Notes: a model not told the origin generated them from the letters alone. Shown: positions 1 through 6,379, numbered from the stretch's first letter. The stretch: 11,076 bases of DNA from an uncultured Bacilli bacterium (GCA_947630885.1 CANRJI010000025.1:1-11076); one strand, 5' to 3'. Made by a program: numbers and translations.

Positions 1-94
1 AACTAATTTTTTAGTCCTCTACACAGTTCATTTATCATTAGTTTTTGGTTTCACCAACACTACTTGACATTGAACCACAGTTCTTTAATTCATA
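1..94. other. Non-coding 3' flank of spoVG, no gene recognised
   Basis: No supported reading frame or RNA gene is seen between the spoVG stop and the window edge. Two direct copies of CACAGTTC lie at 22-29 and 76-83. AACTAAT at 1-7 is complementary to ATTAGTT at 37-43, so a hairpin with a roughly 29-base loop is possible. A 5-bp stem (TTGGT/ACCAA) also exists on the minus strand, but no T-run follows it. The spoVG terminator may lie beyond the edge. In B. subtilis the next gene is glmU (gcaD), which cannot be seen here. Confidence 0.4.
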
Positions 95-352
95 TTATTC
101 GGCTTTATTATATTCTTCAAAGATAGCATCTTCGAACATCTTTCTTGTTTCCCTATCAATTGGATGAGCTACATCTCTATGACCACCAGCAGGTGTTGGC
201 TTACTAGGCATTGCAATAAACAAACCATTATCACCATCAATTATTCTTATATCATGTACTGCAAAGCAGTCATCAATAAGTACTGATGCTATTCCTTTCA
301 TTCTTGAATTTTCTTTGTCAATTTTACGAACAGTTACTGAAGTAATCTTCAT
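95..352 (-). CDS. spoVG: SpoVG, RNA/DNA-binding regulator (septation protein SpoVG)
   Basis: An 85-residue SpoVG family protein. The family is cytoplasmic, binds nucleic acids, and affects asymmetric septation and sporulation in Bacillus and virulence, capsule and stress genes in other Firmicutes. The sequence shows the hallmark core: residues 23-50 contain DDCFAVHDIR and NGLFIAMPS, followed by KPTPAGGHRDVAHPI at 51-65. Length is within the usual 84-100 residues, with the short acidic tail typical of the family. The ATG at 352 is chosen because AAGGAG (362-367) lies 9 bases upstream; a TTG at 361 would abut that site directly. It has its own sigma-A-like promoter, so it is probably a separate unit from the two envelope genes upstream. 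In B. subtilis spoVG follows purR-yabJ, and those genes are absent here. Identification is very secure; the exact role in this organism is inferred from the family. Confidence 0.97.
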   Translation of the reverse strand: MKITSVTVRKIDKENSRMKGIASVLIDDCFAVHDIRIIDGDNGLFIAMPSKPTPAGGHRDVAHPIDRETRKMFEDAIFEEYNKAE

Positions 353-361
353 GTCTATCAA

Positions 362-367
362 CTCCTT
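362..367 (-). promoter_or_regulatory. Shine-Dalgarno of spoVG
   Basis: AAGGAG on the minus strand, followed by TTGAT, 9 bases before the ATG at 352. It decides the start: an in-frame TTG at 361 would begin immediately after the site and is not credible. Confidence 0.85.
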
Positions 368-389
368 CTAGAAAATACTTTCTAACTAC

Positions 390-418
390 ATTGTATATTA
401 TTTATAAGATAAATGCAA
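390..418 (-). promoter_or_regulatory. Sigma-A-type promoter of spoVG
   Basis: On the minus strand the -35 is TTGCAT (413-418), the spacer is 17 bp and the -10 is TACAAT (390-395). Predicted transcription start is near 383, giving a leader of about 30 bases. The upstream DNA is very rich in A and T, as in UP elements. Just upstream, 420-435 forms a small inverted repeat (ACTTTT/AAAAGT, 4-base loop) that could be an operator or a chance structure. The sigma-H promoter used for spoVG in B. subtilis was not recognised here. Confidence 0.6.
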
Positions 419-491
419 TACTTTTACAAAAAAGTTTACATTTTTAACAAGAATAAAATAAAATATTTAAATTTCTATTCCAAAATTAAAA

Positions 492-1208
492 TTACTTGAT
501 ATCCTTAACTTTAAAATTAAATAAATTAAAGCCAGAATTAACATCATAAAAGAAATTAACATCTAAAGAAACACTTTTATATGCCATTAATGCATCATCT
601 TTAACATAATAATTGCAACCATCTAAAATAGGATAACCACCAATTTCTGTCATATAACAGTCAAAATCACATTCCTTGCCCGATATATAACCTTTCTTAG
701 TCTCATATTCATAATATTCTTTTAATTTACTACTTATTGCCTCTTCAACATCATTGTTAGAAGCACCATATTTTCTTAAAATTTGCAAATTATTTAAGAC
801 AGTCTGCTCGTCTATATCAATATTATAAAAAACTATCGAAGTAGGATAAGAGTCTACCGACTCAATATTATAAGTTTTAACTATTAATGATATTACATTT
901 CCATTGCGATAGTAATCATAATCCATCATTTCTTTGCCAATGGTTGTAATTTCATAGTATTTTTCAATTATTTCAGAGTTAATTTTTGCTACATCATTAC
1001 TCTTAACATTAATATACGGAAGTTTAGACTCCAATCCTTCCCCATAATCATACGTTTCCCTTGTATAAACATATGAATCAGTTGCATATATCTTTTTATC
1101 AGAACCTTTTTTCATAATTAACGAAAAAGCTAAAACAACTATTAATATCACTAAAAATACAATAAGCTTAATTTTATTTTCTCTAATATATTCTAACATT
1201 AACTGCAT
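492..1208 (-). CDS. Single-pass membrane protein with RsiV/DUF3298-like exterior
   Basis: A 238-residue protein with a short positive N-terminus, one hydrophobic helix at about 14-32, and a basic stop (KKGSDKK) after it. The remaining 200 residues are hydrophilic and probably extracellular. Residues 75-165 read like the DUF3298/DUF4163 fold of RsiV and PdaC: an INSEI helix, a GNVISLIVKTYNI strand pair and YNIDIDEQTVLNN. This similarity is by eye and weak. Cysteines at 180, 184 and 198 could form a disulfide. The ATG at 1208 overlaps the carboxypeptidase gene by 10 bases and has GGTGA 4 bases upstream. The alternative ATG at 1199 makes a TAATG stop-start overlap, so either start implies translational coupling to the VanY-like gene. 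The two are likely to work together at the cell envelope. No catalytic residues were recognised and no function is assigned. Confidence 0.8.
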   Translation of the reverse strand: MQLMLEYIRENKIKLIVFLVILIVVLAFSLIMKKGSDKKIYATDSYVYTRETYDYGEGLESKLPYINVKSNDVAKINSEIIEKYYEITTIGKEMMDYDYYRNGNVISLIVKTYNIESVDSYPTSIVFYNIDIDEQTVLNNLQILRKYGASNNDVEEAISSKLKEYYEYETKKGYISGKECDFDCYMTEIGGYPILDGCNYYVKDDALMAYKSVSLDVNFFYDVNSGFNLFNFKVKDIK

Positions 1209-2131
1209 TTTGTCACCACACTATCATCTACCTTTTCTATAGCAGGAGCAATATGCCAATTTTCACTAGTAACCGTAAACGCTAGTCCATAATTTTTAGC
1301 ATTTTCATGCGCCCACGTAATATCAGAACTATTACCATATGACAAATCAGAAGCAATTCCCCAACCATGATTAGAAGTACCAGGTTTTGCTGCTAGATTT
1401 CCATTATTACAATTTTTATTAATATAACAATCATAAAAATACACTTGATTTTCATAAGGTCTCCATGCACCATATTCAGTTGTTGACATTTTGATAGTAT
1501 GCCCTGCTGCTTTTGCATCTTCTACCATCTTGTTTAGCATTTCATAAAAATATTTGTTGTATCCATAAGGAGCACTACCCTTCGTCTCAGGTGTACCATT
1601 TTTATAAGAACCACTTGGCTTATAAAAATTTCCATTTTCATAATAAACCATTCCATCACAACCTTGCCCAATAGCAAGATAAACATTATTACTATTAAAA
1701 TAACCTCTTATCTTTTCTTCTTCCTCTTCCTTTTTTCTCTGCTCTTCCAATTGCTTTTGTCTAGCTCTTTTTTGTGCCTCTTCAATTTTTTCTTCTGTCG
1801 CAGCAAGCTCGTTAATAGCATCCATTGTTACATCGTAATAACAAGCAGCATAATCAACTCCCAAGCTTCCTAATGCCGCATTAAGCACACTTACAATCCA
1901 CGGAATGCAAAAAACTATTACAGCATACATAATTCTCTTTGTTGCAAGTTTAAATGTTTTACTCTGCTCATTTTCATCACCTGAAATCGTCATTTTCGCA
2001 AAGTCAACCATTAGCATGATAATAAGAGCAATTGGAATAATAGTAAAAACTACATTCAAGATAAGTTTAAAAAAATAAATTACTCTAAGTAATCCGGAAG
2101 GACCACAATTTGATAAATCCATAAATAGCAT
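1199..2131 (-). CDS. VanY-type D,D-carboxypeptidase with N-terminal pilin-like two-helix module
   Basis: A 310-residue membrane protein in three parts. Residues 17-45 and 69-88 are two transmembrane helices joined by a charged segment (SGDENEQ, then a KR pair before helix 2). This layout resembles VirB2/TrbC-like type IV secretion pilins. Residues 107-142 are a highly charged, probably coiled-coil linker. The C-terminal half is a VanY/peptidase M15 domain: SNHGWGIASD supplies zinc ligands H255 and D262, and ENWH supplies E290 and H293. GAWRPYENQ (222-230) matches the family's substrate-site loop. M15B enzymes cut the terminal D-alanine from peptidoglycan stem peptides; the active site should face outward. 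The ATG at 2131 is used because GAGGA (2141-2145) lies 9 bases upstream, while a TTG at 2140 abuts it. It has its own promoter and overlaps the next gene. The carboxypeptidase call is firm. The pilin-like call rests on pattern only. Confidence 0.9.
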   Translation of the reverse strand: MLFMDLSNCGPSGLLRVIYFFKLILNVVFTIIPIALIIMLMVDFAKMTISGDENEQSKTFKLATKRIMYAVIVFCIPWIVSVLNAALGSLGVDYAACYYDVTMDAINELAATEEKIEEAQKRARQKQLEEQRKKEEEEEKIRGYFNSNNVYLAIGQGCDGMVYYENGNFYKPSGSYKNGTPETKGSAPYGYNKYFYEMLNKMVEDAKAAGHTIKMSTTEYGAWRPYENQVYFYDCYINKNCNNGNLAAKPGTSNHGWGIASDLSYGNSSDITWAHENAKNYGLAFTVTSENWHIAPAIEKVDDSVVTKCS

Positions 2132-2140
2132 AAATATCAA

Positions 2141-2145
2141 TCCTC
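2141..2145 (-). promoter_or_regulatory. Shine-Dalgarno of the VanY-like gene
   Basis: GAGGA on the minus strand, 9 bases before the ATG at 2131. The longer frame opening with TTG at 2140 would leave no spacing, so it is rejected. Confidence 0.7.
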
Positions 2146-2156
2146 ACTCAACTACA

Positions 2157-2185
2157 ATTATACTTTTTTTTATAAAATTTTACAA
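2157..2185 (-). promoter_or_regulatory. Sigma-A-type promoter of the VanY-like/DUF3298-like pair
   Basis: On the minus strand the -35 is TTGTAA (2180-2185), the spacer is 17 bp and the -10 is a perfect TATAAT (2157-2162). The spacer contains a run of eight A. It lies in the 87-base gap after veg and separates the two envelope genes from the sporulation block. Confidence 0.65.
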
Positions 2186-2205
2186 TACTTTAATAACACA
2201 AAATT

Positions 2206-2227
2206 AAAAGGGAACTAATCAGTTCTC
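2206..2227 (-). terminator. Probable intrinsic terminator after veg
   Basis: On the minus strand GAACT and AGTTC (2221-2225 and 2212-2216) pair around a 4-base loop. The stem extends by a G-C pair across one mismatch and is followed by TTTTAATTTT. The veg stop codon lies in the loop. The stem is short, so strength is uncertain, but a new promoter starts directly downstream. Confidence 0.5.
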
Positions 2228-2443
2228 TTCATCAAAAAAAAGTTTTATTGTTTCTGTAAGAATGTCACTATAGCAAAAACTTTTAACTTCATTACCATCC
2301 ATTTTCACTATAAAAATATAATTATATGTTTCGGCTATCACACCAGAATATTCTTCTTTTCTGTTACGACTTCCATAGTATACAACTTTCACACTATCGC
2401 CGATCCTGCTATCGATATTATCCTTTATTTTGTCAATCATCAT
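2219..2443 (-). CDS. veg: Veg protein, biofilm-related regulator
   Basis: A 74-residue Veg family protein (DUF1021). In B. subtilis Veg is a small cytoplasmic protein, strongly transcribed in vegetative cells, that promotes biofilm gene expression by opposing SinR. The family signature is plain: GVIAETYNYIFIVKM (34-48) followed by YSDILTETIKLFF (58-70), which matches the Bacillus AETYPSVFVIQL and YADILTETVELTF strands. It is slightly shorter than the 86-residue B. subtilis protein because the C-terminal tail is missing. It starts only 3 bases after the yabG stop with AAGG (2450-2453) 6 bases ahead; a second ATG follows immediately at 2440. The yabG-veg order is as in Bacillus. There the gene has its own very strong promoter; here the spacing leaves no room for one outside yabG, so co-transcription with yabG is likely. 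Whether a SinR partner exists is unknown. Confidence 0.93.
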   Translation of the reverse strand: MMIDKIKDNIDSRIGDSVKVVYYGSRNRKEEYSGVIAETYNYIFIVKMDGNEVKSFCYSDILTETIKLFFDEEN

Positions 2444-2446
2444 TTA

Positions 2447-3208
2447 CTACCTTGGATACCCTATATACATTGTTCCCTTAGTAATAATCCCGCCTATTCC
2501 ATCAGGTCCATATTTCGTTTTATTAAGTATTTCAATTAAATCAATATTATTATTTTTATCCGAAAAAGCAAGACAAGATGCAATAATTGCTGGATCTAAA
2601 GCATGAATATTAATTCTCTTTGGACTCGAAGCAAAATTAGCTCCTGCTTTAATAAGTTCTTCATAATTAGATTGACAAGCACCCGCGATTATAAAAAGTT
2701 TTTCATGCGATGTTTCATACTTTCTAGCAACTTTTACCGCTTCGACAAACTTACTTGTATTTTTATAATTTGAATCATTTCTTTTCTTTCGATAATAAGC
2801 ATCATGTCCTGTAATTACAACAATATCAGGATTATATTTATCAAGAGAATTCTGAACTACTTCTGGAAGATTCTCTTCTAAAGAATAAATACCAAAAGCC
2901 TTAAGACGATTTTTTTTATAAAATTTCATACACCTATCAAGATATTCCTTATCTCCATCAATATGTAAAATACGGCCAGGCAAGTAAAAATACTCATTTC
3001 GTTCCAAATTACGATAACCATCTATCTCTGGTAAAAAATCATCATCGTCATCATTATCATAAATTACCAAATCTTCCTTAGGACTATCCGCGCACAACCT
3101 AACAGTAACCCCTTTAAGAATAAAATTGTCGTCATTTATCTCGACAATTTTAAATACAATATCATTATTATAAGACTTTCTTGTAACTAAATCCCCTATT
3201 TGAAACAT
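2447..3208 (-). CDS. yabG: YabG, sporulation-specific spore coat protease
   Basis: A 253-residue YabG (peptidase family U57). In B. subtilis it is made late in the mother cell under sigma-K and trims coat proteins; in Clostridioides difficile it processes SipL/CspBA-type proteins. The sequence shows the N-terminal FQIGDLVTRKSY block, LHIDGDKEYL (81-90) and VVITGHDAYY (130-139). It also has IIAGACQS (173-180) and ANFASSPKRINIHALDP (190-206). H135 of GHD and C178 of ACQS are the best candidates for the catalytic pair, a proposal that rests on family knowledge of a cysteine mechanism. The ATG at 3208 is chosen because GGGTGATT (3211-3218) lies just ahead, and because known YabG proteins begin at this point; a TTG at 3220 would precede that site. 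An Asp-rich patch at 51-57 is unusual. It follows natB after 64 bases and precedes veg by 3. Confidence 0.96.
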   Translation of the reverse strand: MFQIGDLVTRKSYNNDIVFKIVEINDDNFILKGVTVRLCADSPKEDLVIYDNDDDDDFLPEIDGYRNLERNEYFYLPGRILHIDGDKEYLDRCMKFYKKNRLKAFGIYSLEENLPEVVQNSLDKYNPDIVVITGHDAYYRKKRNDSNYKNTSKFVEAVKVARKYETSHEKLFIIAGACQSNYEELIKAGANFASSPKRINIHALDPAIIASCLAFSDKNNNIDLIEILNKTKYGPDGIGGIITKGTMYIGYPR

Positions 3209-3210
3209 AT

Positions 3211-3218
3211 AATCACCC
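3211..3218 (-). promoter_or_regulatory. Shine-Dalgarno of yabG
   Basis: GGGTGATT on the minus strand matches the 3' half of the extended Bacillus Shine-Dalgarno (AAGGAGGTGATC), ending 2 bases before the ATG at 3208. It supports starting the protein at MFQIGD, where other YabG proteins also begin. Confidence 0.6.
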
Positions 3219-3272
3219 AAGAAATAATATGATTATTTTTTCAAATTATTACTAAAAGGCCTTTATTTACTA

Positions 3273-4418
3273 CTAATTACTAAATAATATCTTTTCGCTT
3301 TTATACTGTTTAATAATGATAAATATTAGTAAACAAGTATAAATAATCGACGATATAATAACAATTAAAATATTAAAAATATCAATCTTTCCTGAAAAAA
3401 TATCATTAATAACAAAGCTATGATTCAAAATAGGAATAATATTAACATAAATACCAAATTTCGTATCTAGCATTTCCAAAAACATTGGTACACATATAAA
3501 TAAACTAATAGGTGTAAGCATGCTTTGCGCTTCCTTAAAAGATTTAGCAAAACTAGCAATAGCAATACATAATCCCGAAATAAATAAAGCATAAGTAAAT
3601 AACACTATAAAAGTTAAAAATACTGCCGAAATATTAAAATTAAGACTAATACTTTCAAGCATTAAAAAATTATTTTTAACATACCAAAGAGATACAAAAG
3701 CTAATATAATACTTACAAATAATGTTATAACCGTACTGACAAGAATTGCTACATATTTCCCTATAATAATTTCACTACTTTTTACCGGATAAGTAAGAAG
3801 TGTTTCCAAAGTTCCTCTTTCCTTTTCACCCGCTGTCAAATCAGTCGCTGCACAAATAGCAGTAAGTGTTATTCCCATTATTGTAAAAATAATAGCCATA
3901 TTAATAACTTGATTTGCTAATATTGATTCTCCTTGAAGTTCTACTAATTCATATGAAATATTATTATAAACAAGACTACTATCGATATCATTTTCCTCTA
4001 AATATAAACGTCCTAAGTAGTTATTATATGTTTCCAAATAACTAGTGATATATGCTCCAACATATGAGCCATCTTCACTTTGACTATTATTATATACCCA
4101 ATATTTATCTTTTTTCTTGACAATATAAGCGACAATTTCATTATTTTCATAAGCTTTTTCCAAACTATTTTCACTATCATAACGAATAGTCTCTAATTTA
4201 TATTGACTAATTATATCATTTTCAATCGTATTTAAATTATAATTAATTCCCACTTTGTAAACCGTATCATCTTCTTCCATCATGACATCATAAATATTAG
4301 CCATCAATATCACAAATATTGGAATAAATAGAGGCGCTAAAGCCATCATGAGAAGTGATTTCTTATCACGTATAATTGATCTAAGTTCTTTCTTAATCGT
4401 TATCCAAATATGTCTCAT
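3273..4418 (-). CDS. ABC-2 type exporter permease, NatB-like
   Basis: A 381-residue membrane subunit of an ABC-2 type exporter. The order is a cytoplasmic N-terminal amphipathic stretch, TM1 at about 22-42, and a large extracytoplasmic domain at 43-165. Five further hydrophobic segments follow (about 170-191, 219-247, 264-290, 299-315 and 346-370). GEKERGTLETLL (197-208) is the conserved cytoplasmic coupling motif of NatB/CcmB-like permeases, followed by PVKSSEIIIGK. NatAB of B. subtilis extrudes sodium, but relatives of this architecture move drugs, peptides or lipids, so the substrate is unproven. Its ATG overlaps the natA-like stop in ATGA, with GGAGG (4423-4427) 4 bases ahead. The pair must be co-translated and form one transporter. 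No terminator is obvious after it, so transcription may continue into yabG. The two genes interrupt the usual rsmA-yabG neighbourhood. Confidence 0.9.
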   Translation of the reverse strand: MRHIWITIKKELRSIIRDKKSLLMMALAPLFIPIFVILMANIYDVMMEEDDTVYKVGINYNLNTIENDIISQYKLETIRYDSENSLEKAYENNEIVAYIVKKKDKYWVYNNSQSEDGSYVGAYITSYLETYNNYLGRLYLEENDIDSSLVYNNISYELVELQGESILANQVINMAIIFTIMGITLTAICAATDLTAGEKERGTLETLLTYPVKSSEIIIGKYVAILVSTVITLFVSIILAFVSLWYVKNNFLMLESISLNFNISAVFLTFIVLFTYALFISGLCIAIASFAKSFKEAQSMLTPISLFICVPMFLEMLDTKFGIYVNIIPILNHSFVINDIFSGKIDIFNILIVIISSIIYTCLLIFIIIKQYKSEKILFSN

Positions 4419-5161
4419 TCGTCCTCCACTAAAGCAAAAAAAGCATCTCTTAAATTACTAGTTTTTGTCTTTCTTCTTATTTCATCAGGAGTTCCAATCA
4501 TAATAATTTTACCCCTATTCAAAAGAATTACCCTATCACATATATTCTCCGCTTCCTCCATATAATGTGTCGAATAAAGAATACACTTATTATTTTTCTT
4601 TTCTTCCTTAATCATATCCAAAATCGTTTTACTCGAAATAATATCGAGCCCACTTGTCGGTTCATCTAAAATATAGTATTTAGGATCATGTATTAAGCAT
4701 CTAGCAATTGAAGCTTTTTGTACCTGACCTGTCGAAAGAGCCACAATTCTTTGATGTAAAAAACTCTCCATATCAAATTTATTTGTCAAATATTTAATTT
4801 TCGAAACTATATCTTTTTTACGCATTCCATAATATTCACCAGTCATCTCCAAAAGTTCATATACCGAAATATCTTTATATAATTTCGTGTTTCCCGTTAA
4901 AAAAGCCATCTTTCTCTTAATTTTAACTTCACTATTTTCATATTCAAGATTATCAATAATAACTTTCCCACTTGAAGGCTTCATAATTCCCGCAATTATT
5001 CGAAGCAAAGTTGTCTTTCCTGCTCCATTAGGTCCAAGAATACCAAGAACTTCCCCCTCTACTGCTTCAAAAGAAATATCATAATCAGCATAAAAGTCTA
5101 CTTTTTTTCCTTTATCGACAAATTTTGTAAATTTTTTTGCAATTTTATCAACTCTTATCAT
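4415..5161 (-). CDS. ABC transporter ATP-binding protein, NatA-like
   Basis: A 248-residue cytoplasmic ATPase that powers the adjacent NatB-like permease. Walker A is GPNGAGKT (43-50). The Q-loop region reads FLTGNTKLYKD (87-97), where the usual glutamine is replaced as in NatA relatives. The signature is LSTGQVQK (142-149), Walker B is YYILDEP (162-168), the D-loop is SGLD (170-173) and the switch histidine is H199 in STHYMEE. All catalytic elements are intact. The full-length single domain with a short C-terminal tail is typical of the NatA/DrrA group. AAAGGGGTG (5166-5174) overlaps the rsmA stop and sits 4 bases from the ATG, so it is translated close behind rsmA. The 4-base overlap with the permease is strong evidence for a two-gene exporter. 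The exported substrate cannot be told from sequence. Confidence 0.93.
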   Translation of the reverse strand: MIRVDKIAKKFTKFVDKGKKVDFYADYDISFEAVEGEVLGILGPNGAGKTTLLRIIAGIMKPSSGKVIIDNLEYENSEVKIKRKMAFLTGNTKLYKDISVYELLEMTGEYYGMRKKDIVSKIKYLTNKFDMESFLHQRIVALSTGQVQKASIARCLIHDPKYYILDEPTSGLDIISSKTILDMIKEEKKNNKCILYSTHYMEEAENICDRVILLNRGKIIMIGTPDEIRRKTKTSNLRDAFFALVEDE

Positions 5162-5172
5162 ATTGCACCCCT

Positions 5173-5967
5173 TTACTCAATAAGACTATTTGCCATATCA
5201 ACAAAAGCAATGTAAGGTAAGCACTCACTTCTCGTATTAATATCAAATCCATATTTCGATAGAACTTCATTAATTTTATCTAAATCATAATTAATAAGAT
5301 TATTTTTTATTGTTTTTCTCTTAAATCTAAAACTATCTTTAACTAGTTTACTAAAAAAAGTTAAATCCTTTACATATTCCCTATTATCTTTTCTTGTCAT
5401 TCTTACAACAGCTGAATCAACCCTTGGTTTAGGAACAAAGGCGTTCTTACTTACATTAAAGACTTTTTGAACATCAAAAAAATAGTTTAAAAAAACTGTA
5501 AGTTGTCCGTATTCTCTAAAGCCAACCTTTGCCGATAACCTATCTGCTACCTCTTTTTGAACCATTATCACCATTTCTTTAACATCAACATTTTCTTCAA
5601 TAAACTTTGTTATAATAGGTGTCGTTATATAATAAGGAAGATTAGCGACAACATAAAGATTATCATATTCATATTTTTTTAAATCTTCTTTAACATTTCT
5701 CTTTAAAAAATCATCAAAGATTAATTCATAATTATTAAAATTATCAAGTCTATCATCTAATGTTTCTTTAAGTCTTGTATCAATTTCATAAATTAAGGCA
5801 AAATTGGCTTTTTCTAGTAATTTCTCCGTAAGAGATCCTGCCCCCGGACCTATTTCAATAACTAAACTATTTCCTTCAAAATTAACAGTATCAACAATTT
5901 TACTAACAATATTTTTATCTTTTAAAAAATTTTGGCCTAAACTTTTTTTAAAATTGAAATCATCCAT
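5173..5967 (-). CDS. rsmA: RsmA (KsgA), 16S rRNA adenine dimethyltransferase
   Basis: A 264-residue enzyme that dimethylates the two adjacent adenines in the 3' terminal helix of 16S rRNA (A1518/A1519 in E. coli numbering), using S-adenosylmethionine, as a late checkpoint in 30S assembly. Visible motifs are SLGQNFLKD (9-17), the SAM-binding EIGPGAG loop (38-44), acidic E61 after strand 2 and FDDF (84-87). The NLPYYI catalytic motif is at 109-114, and the C-terminal rRNA-binding parts FVPKPRVDSAVV (177-188) and FRFKRKTIKNNL (213-224) follow. Length is slightly below the Bacillus protein (292). The ATG at 5967 lies 1 base after the zinc-ribbon gene's TAA. No clear Shine-Dalgarno precedes it, so translational coupling is likely. 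In B. subtilis rnmV lies upstream and yabG directly downstream; here these positions are taken by the zinc-ribbon gene and the ABC pair. Confidence 0.97.
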   Translation of the reverse strand: MDDFNFKKSLGQNFLKDKNIVSKIVDTVNFEGNSLVIEIGPGAGSLTEKLLEKANFALIYEIDTRLKETLDDRLDNFNNYELIFDDFLKRNVKEDLKKYEYDNLYVVANLPYYITTPIITKFIEENVDVKEMVIMVQKEVADRLSAKVGFREYGQLTVFLNYFFDVQKVFNVSKNAFVPKPRVDSAVVRMTRKDNREYVKDLTFFSKLVKDSFRFKRKTIKNNLINYDLDKINEVLSKYGFDINTRSECLPYIAFVDMANSLIE

Positions 5968-5968
5968 A

Positions 5969-6379
5969 TTAATAAATAATCACAACCAAAAATTCCGTAA
6001 CAATTAAAAATAAAGAAAATATTGCTAGACCAAGACCCAAAACATTATTCTTTTTTTTCTTATTGACAAGCACCAAAACCAAAGTAGCAATTGCAAACAA
6101 AATAGCAAGCATTGAATAATTTAAAGTATAAGATACTCTTTCTAATACTTCTGTATACATACCAACTGAACTAATATCATGAAAAAATAATGATATAGAT
6201 AATATTACCGAAATAGCTCCAACTATAACAGTAATAATTTCTCCTACTTTCGTATTAGTTTTCTTTTTTTTCACAGGAATATTAACTACTTTTTTTGGTA
6301 CTTTTTTCACAAGAACCCCACAGTTTAAACATACATCAGCCTTATCATCTAATTCGTTACCACAATTAATACAATACAT
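5969..6379 (-). CDS. Zinc-ribbon membrane protein of unknown function
   Basis: A 136-residue protein beginning MYCINCGNEL. Two CxxC pairs (C3/C6 and C17/C20) form a short N-terminal zinc ribbon. A basic linker at 25-44 is rich in lysine and valine, and three hydrophobic helices follow at about 47-66, 88-106 and 112-135. Such proteins are common in AT-rich Bacilli and Clostridia and their roles are not settled; the ribbon should be cytoplasmic. The ATG at 6379 is chosen because AAAGGA lies 8 bases upstream and a promoter places the transcript start near 6396; a GTG at 6412 would lie outside that transcript. It is the first gene of the second operon and abuts rsmA with a 1-base gap. The coding call is good but no specific function can be assigned. 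Confidence 0.85.
   Translation of the reverse strand: MYCINCGNELDDKADVCLNCGVLVKKVPKKVVNIPVKKKKTNTKVGEIITVIVGAISVILSISLFFHDISSVGMYTEVLERVSYTLNYSMLAILFAIATLVLVLVNKKKKNNVLGLGLAIFSLFLIVTEFLVVIIY

Noticed and set aside
60..80. GGTTCAATGTC on the minus strand resembling a tRNA T-loop
   Set aside because: No acceptor, D or anticodon arms can be folded around it.
38..94. In-frame continuation of spoVG for 18 codons past its TAA
   Set aside because: SpoVG is complete at 85 residues and an open stretch of this length arises easily by chance. No recoding signal is visible.
451..480. AT-only inverted repeat after the DUF3298-like gene as its terminator
   Set aside because: The stem is about 8 bp with a G-U pair and a long loop, and no T-run follows.
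3255..3264. AAAGGCCTTT palindrome after natB as a terminator
   Set aside because: It has no loop and no T-run follows, so natB-yabG read-through is more likely.
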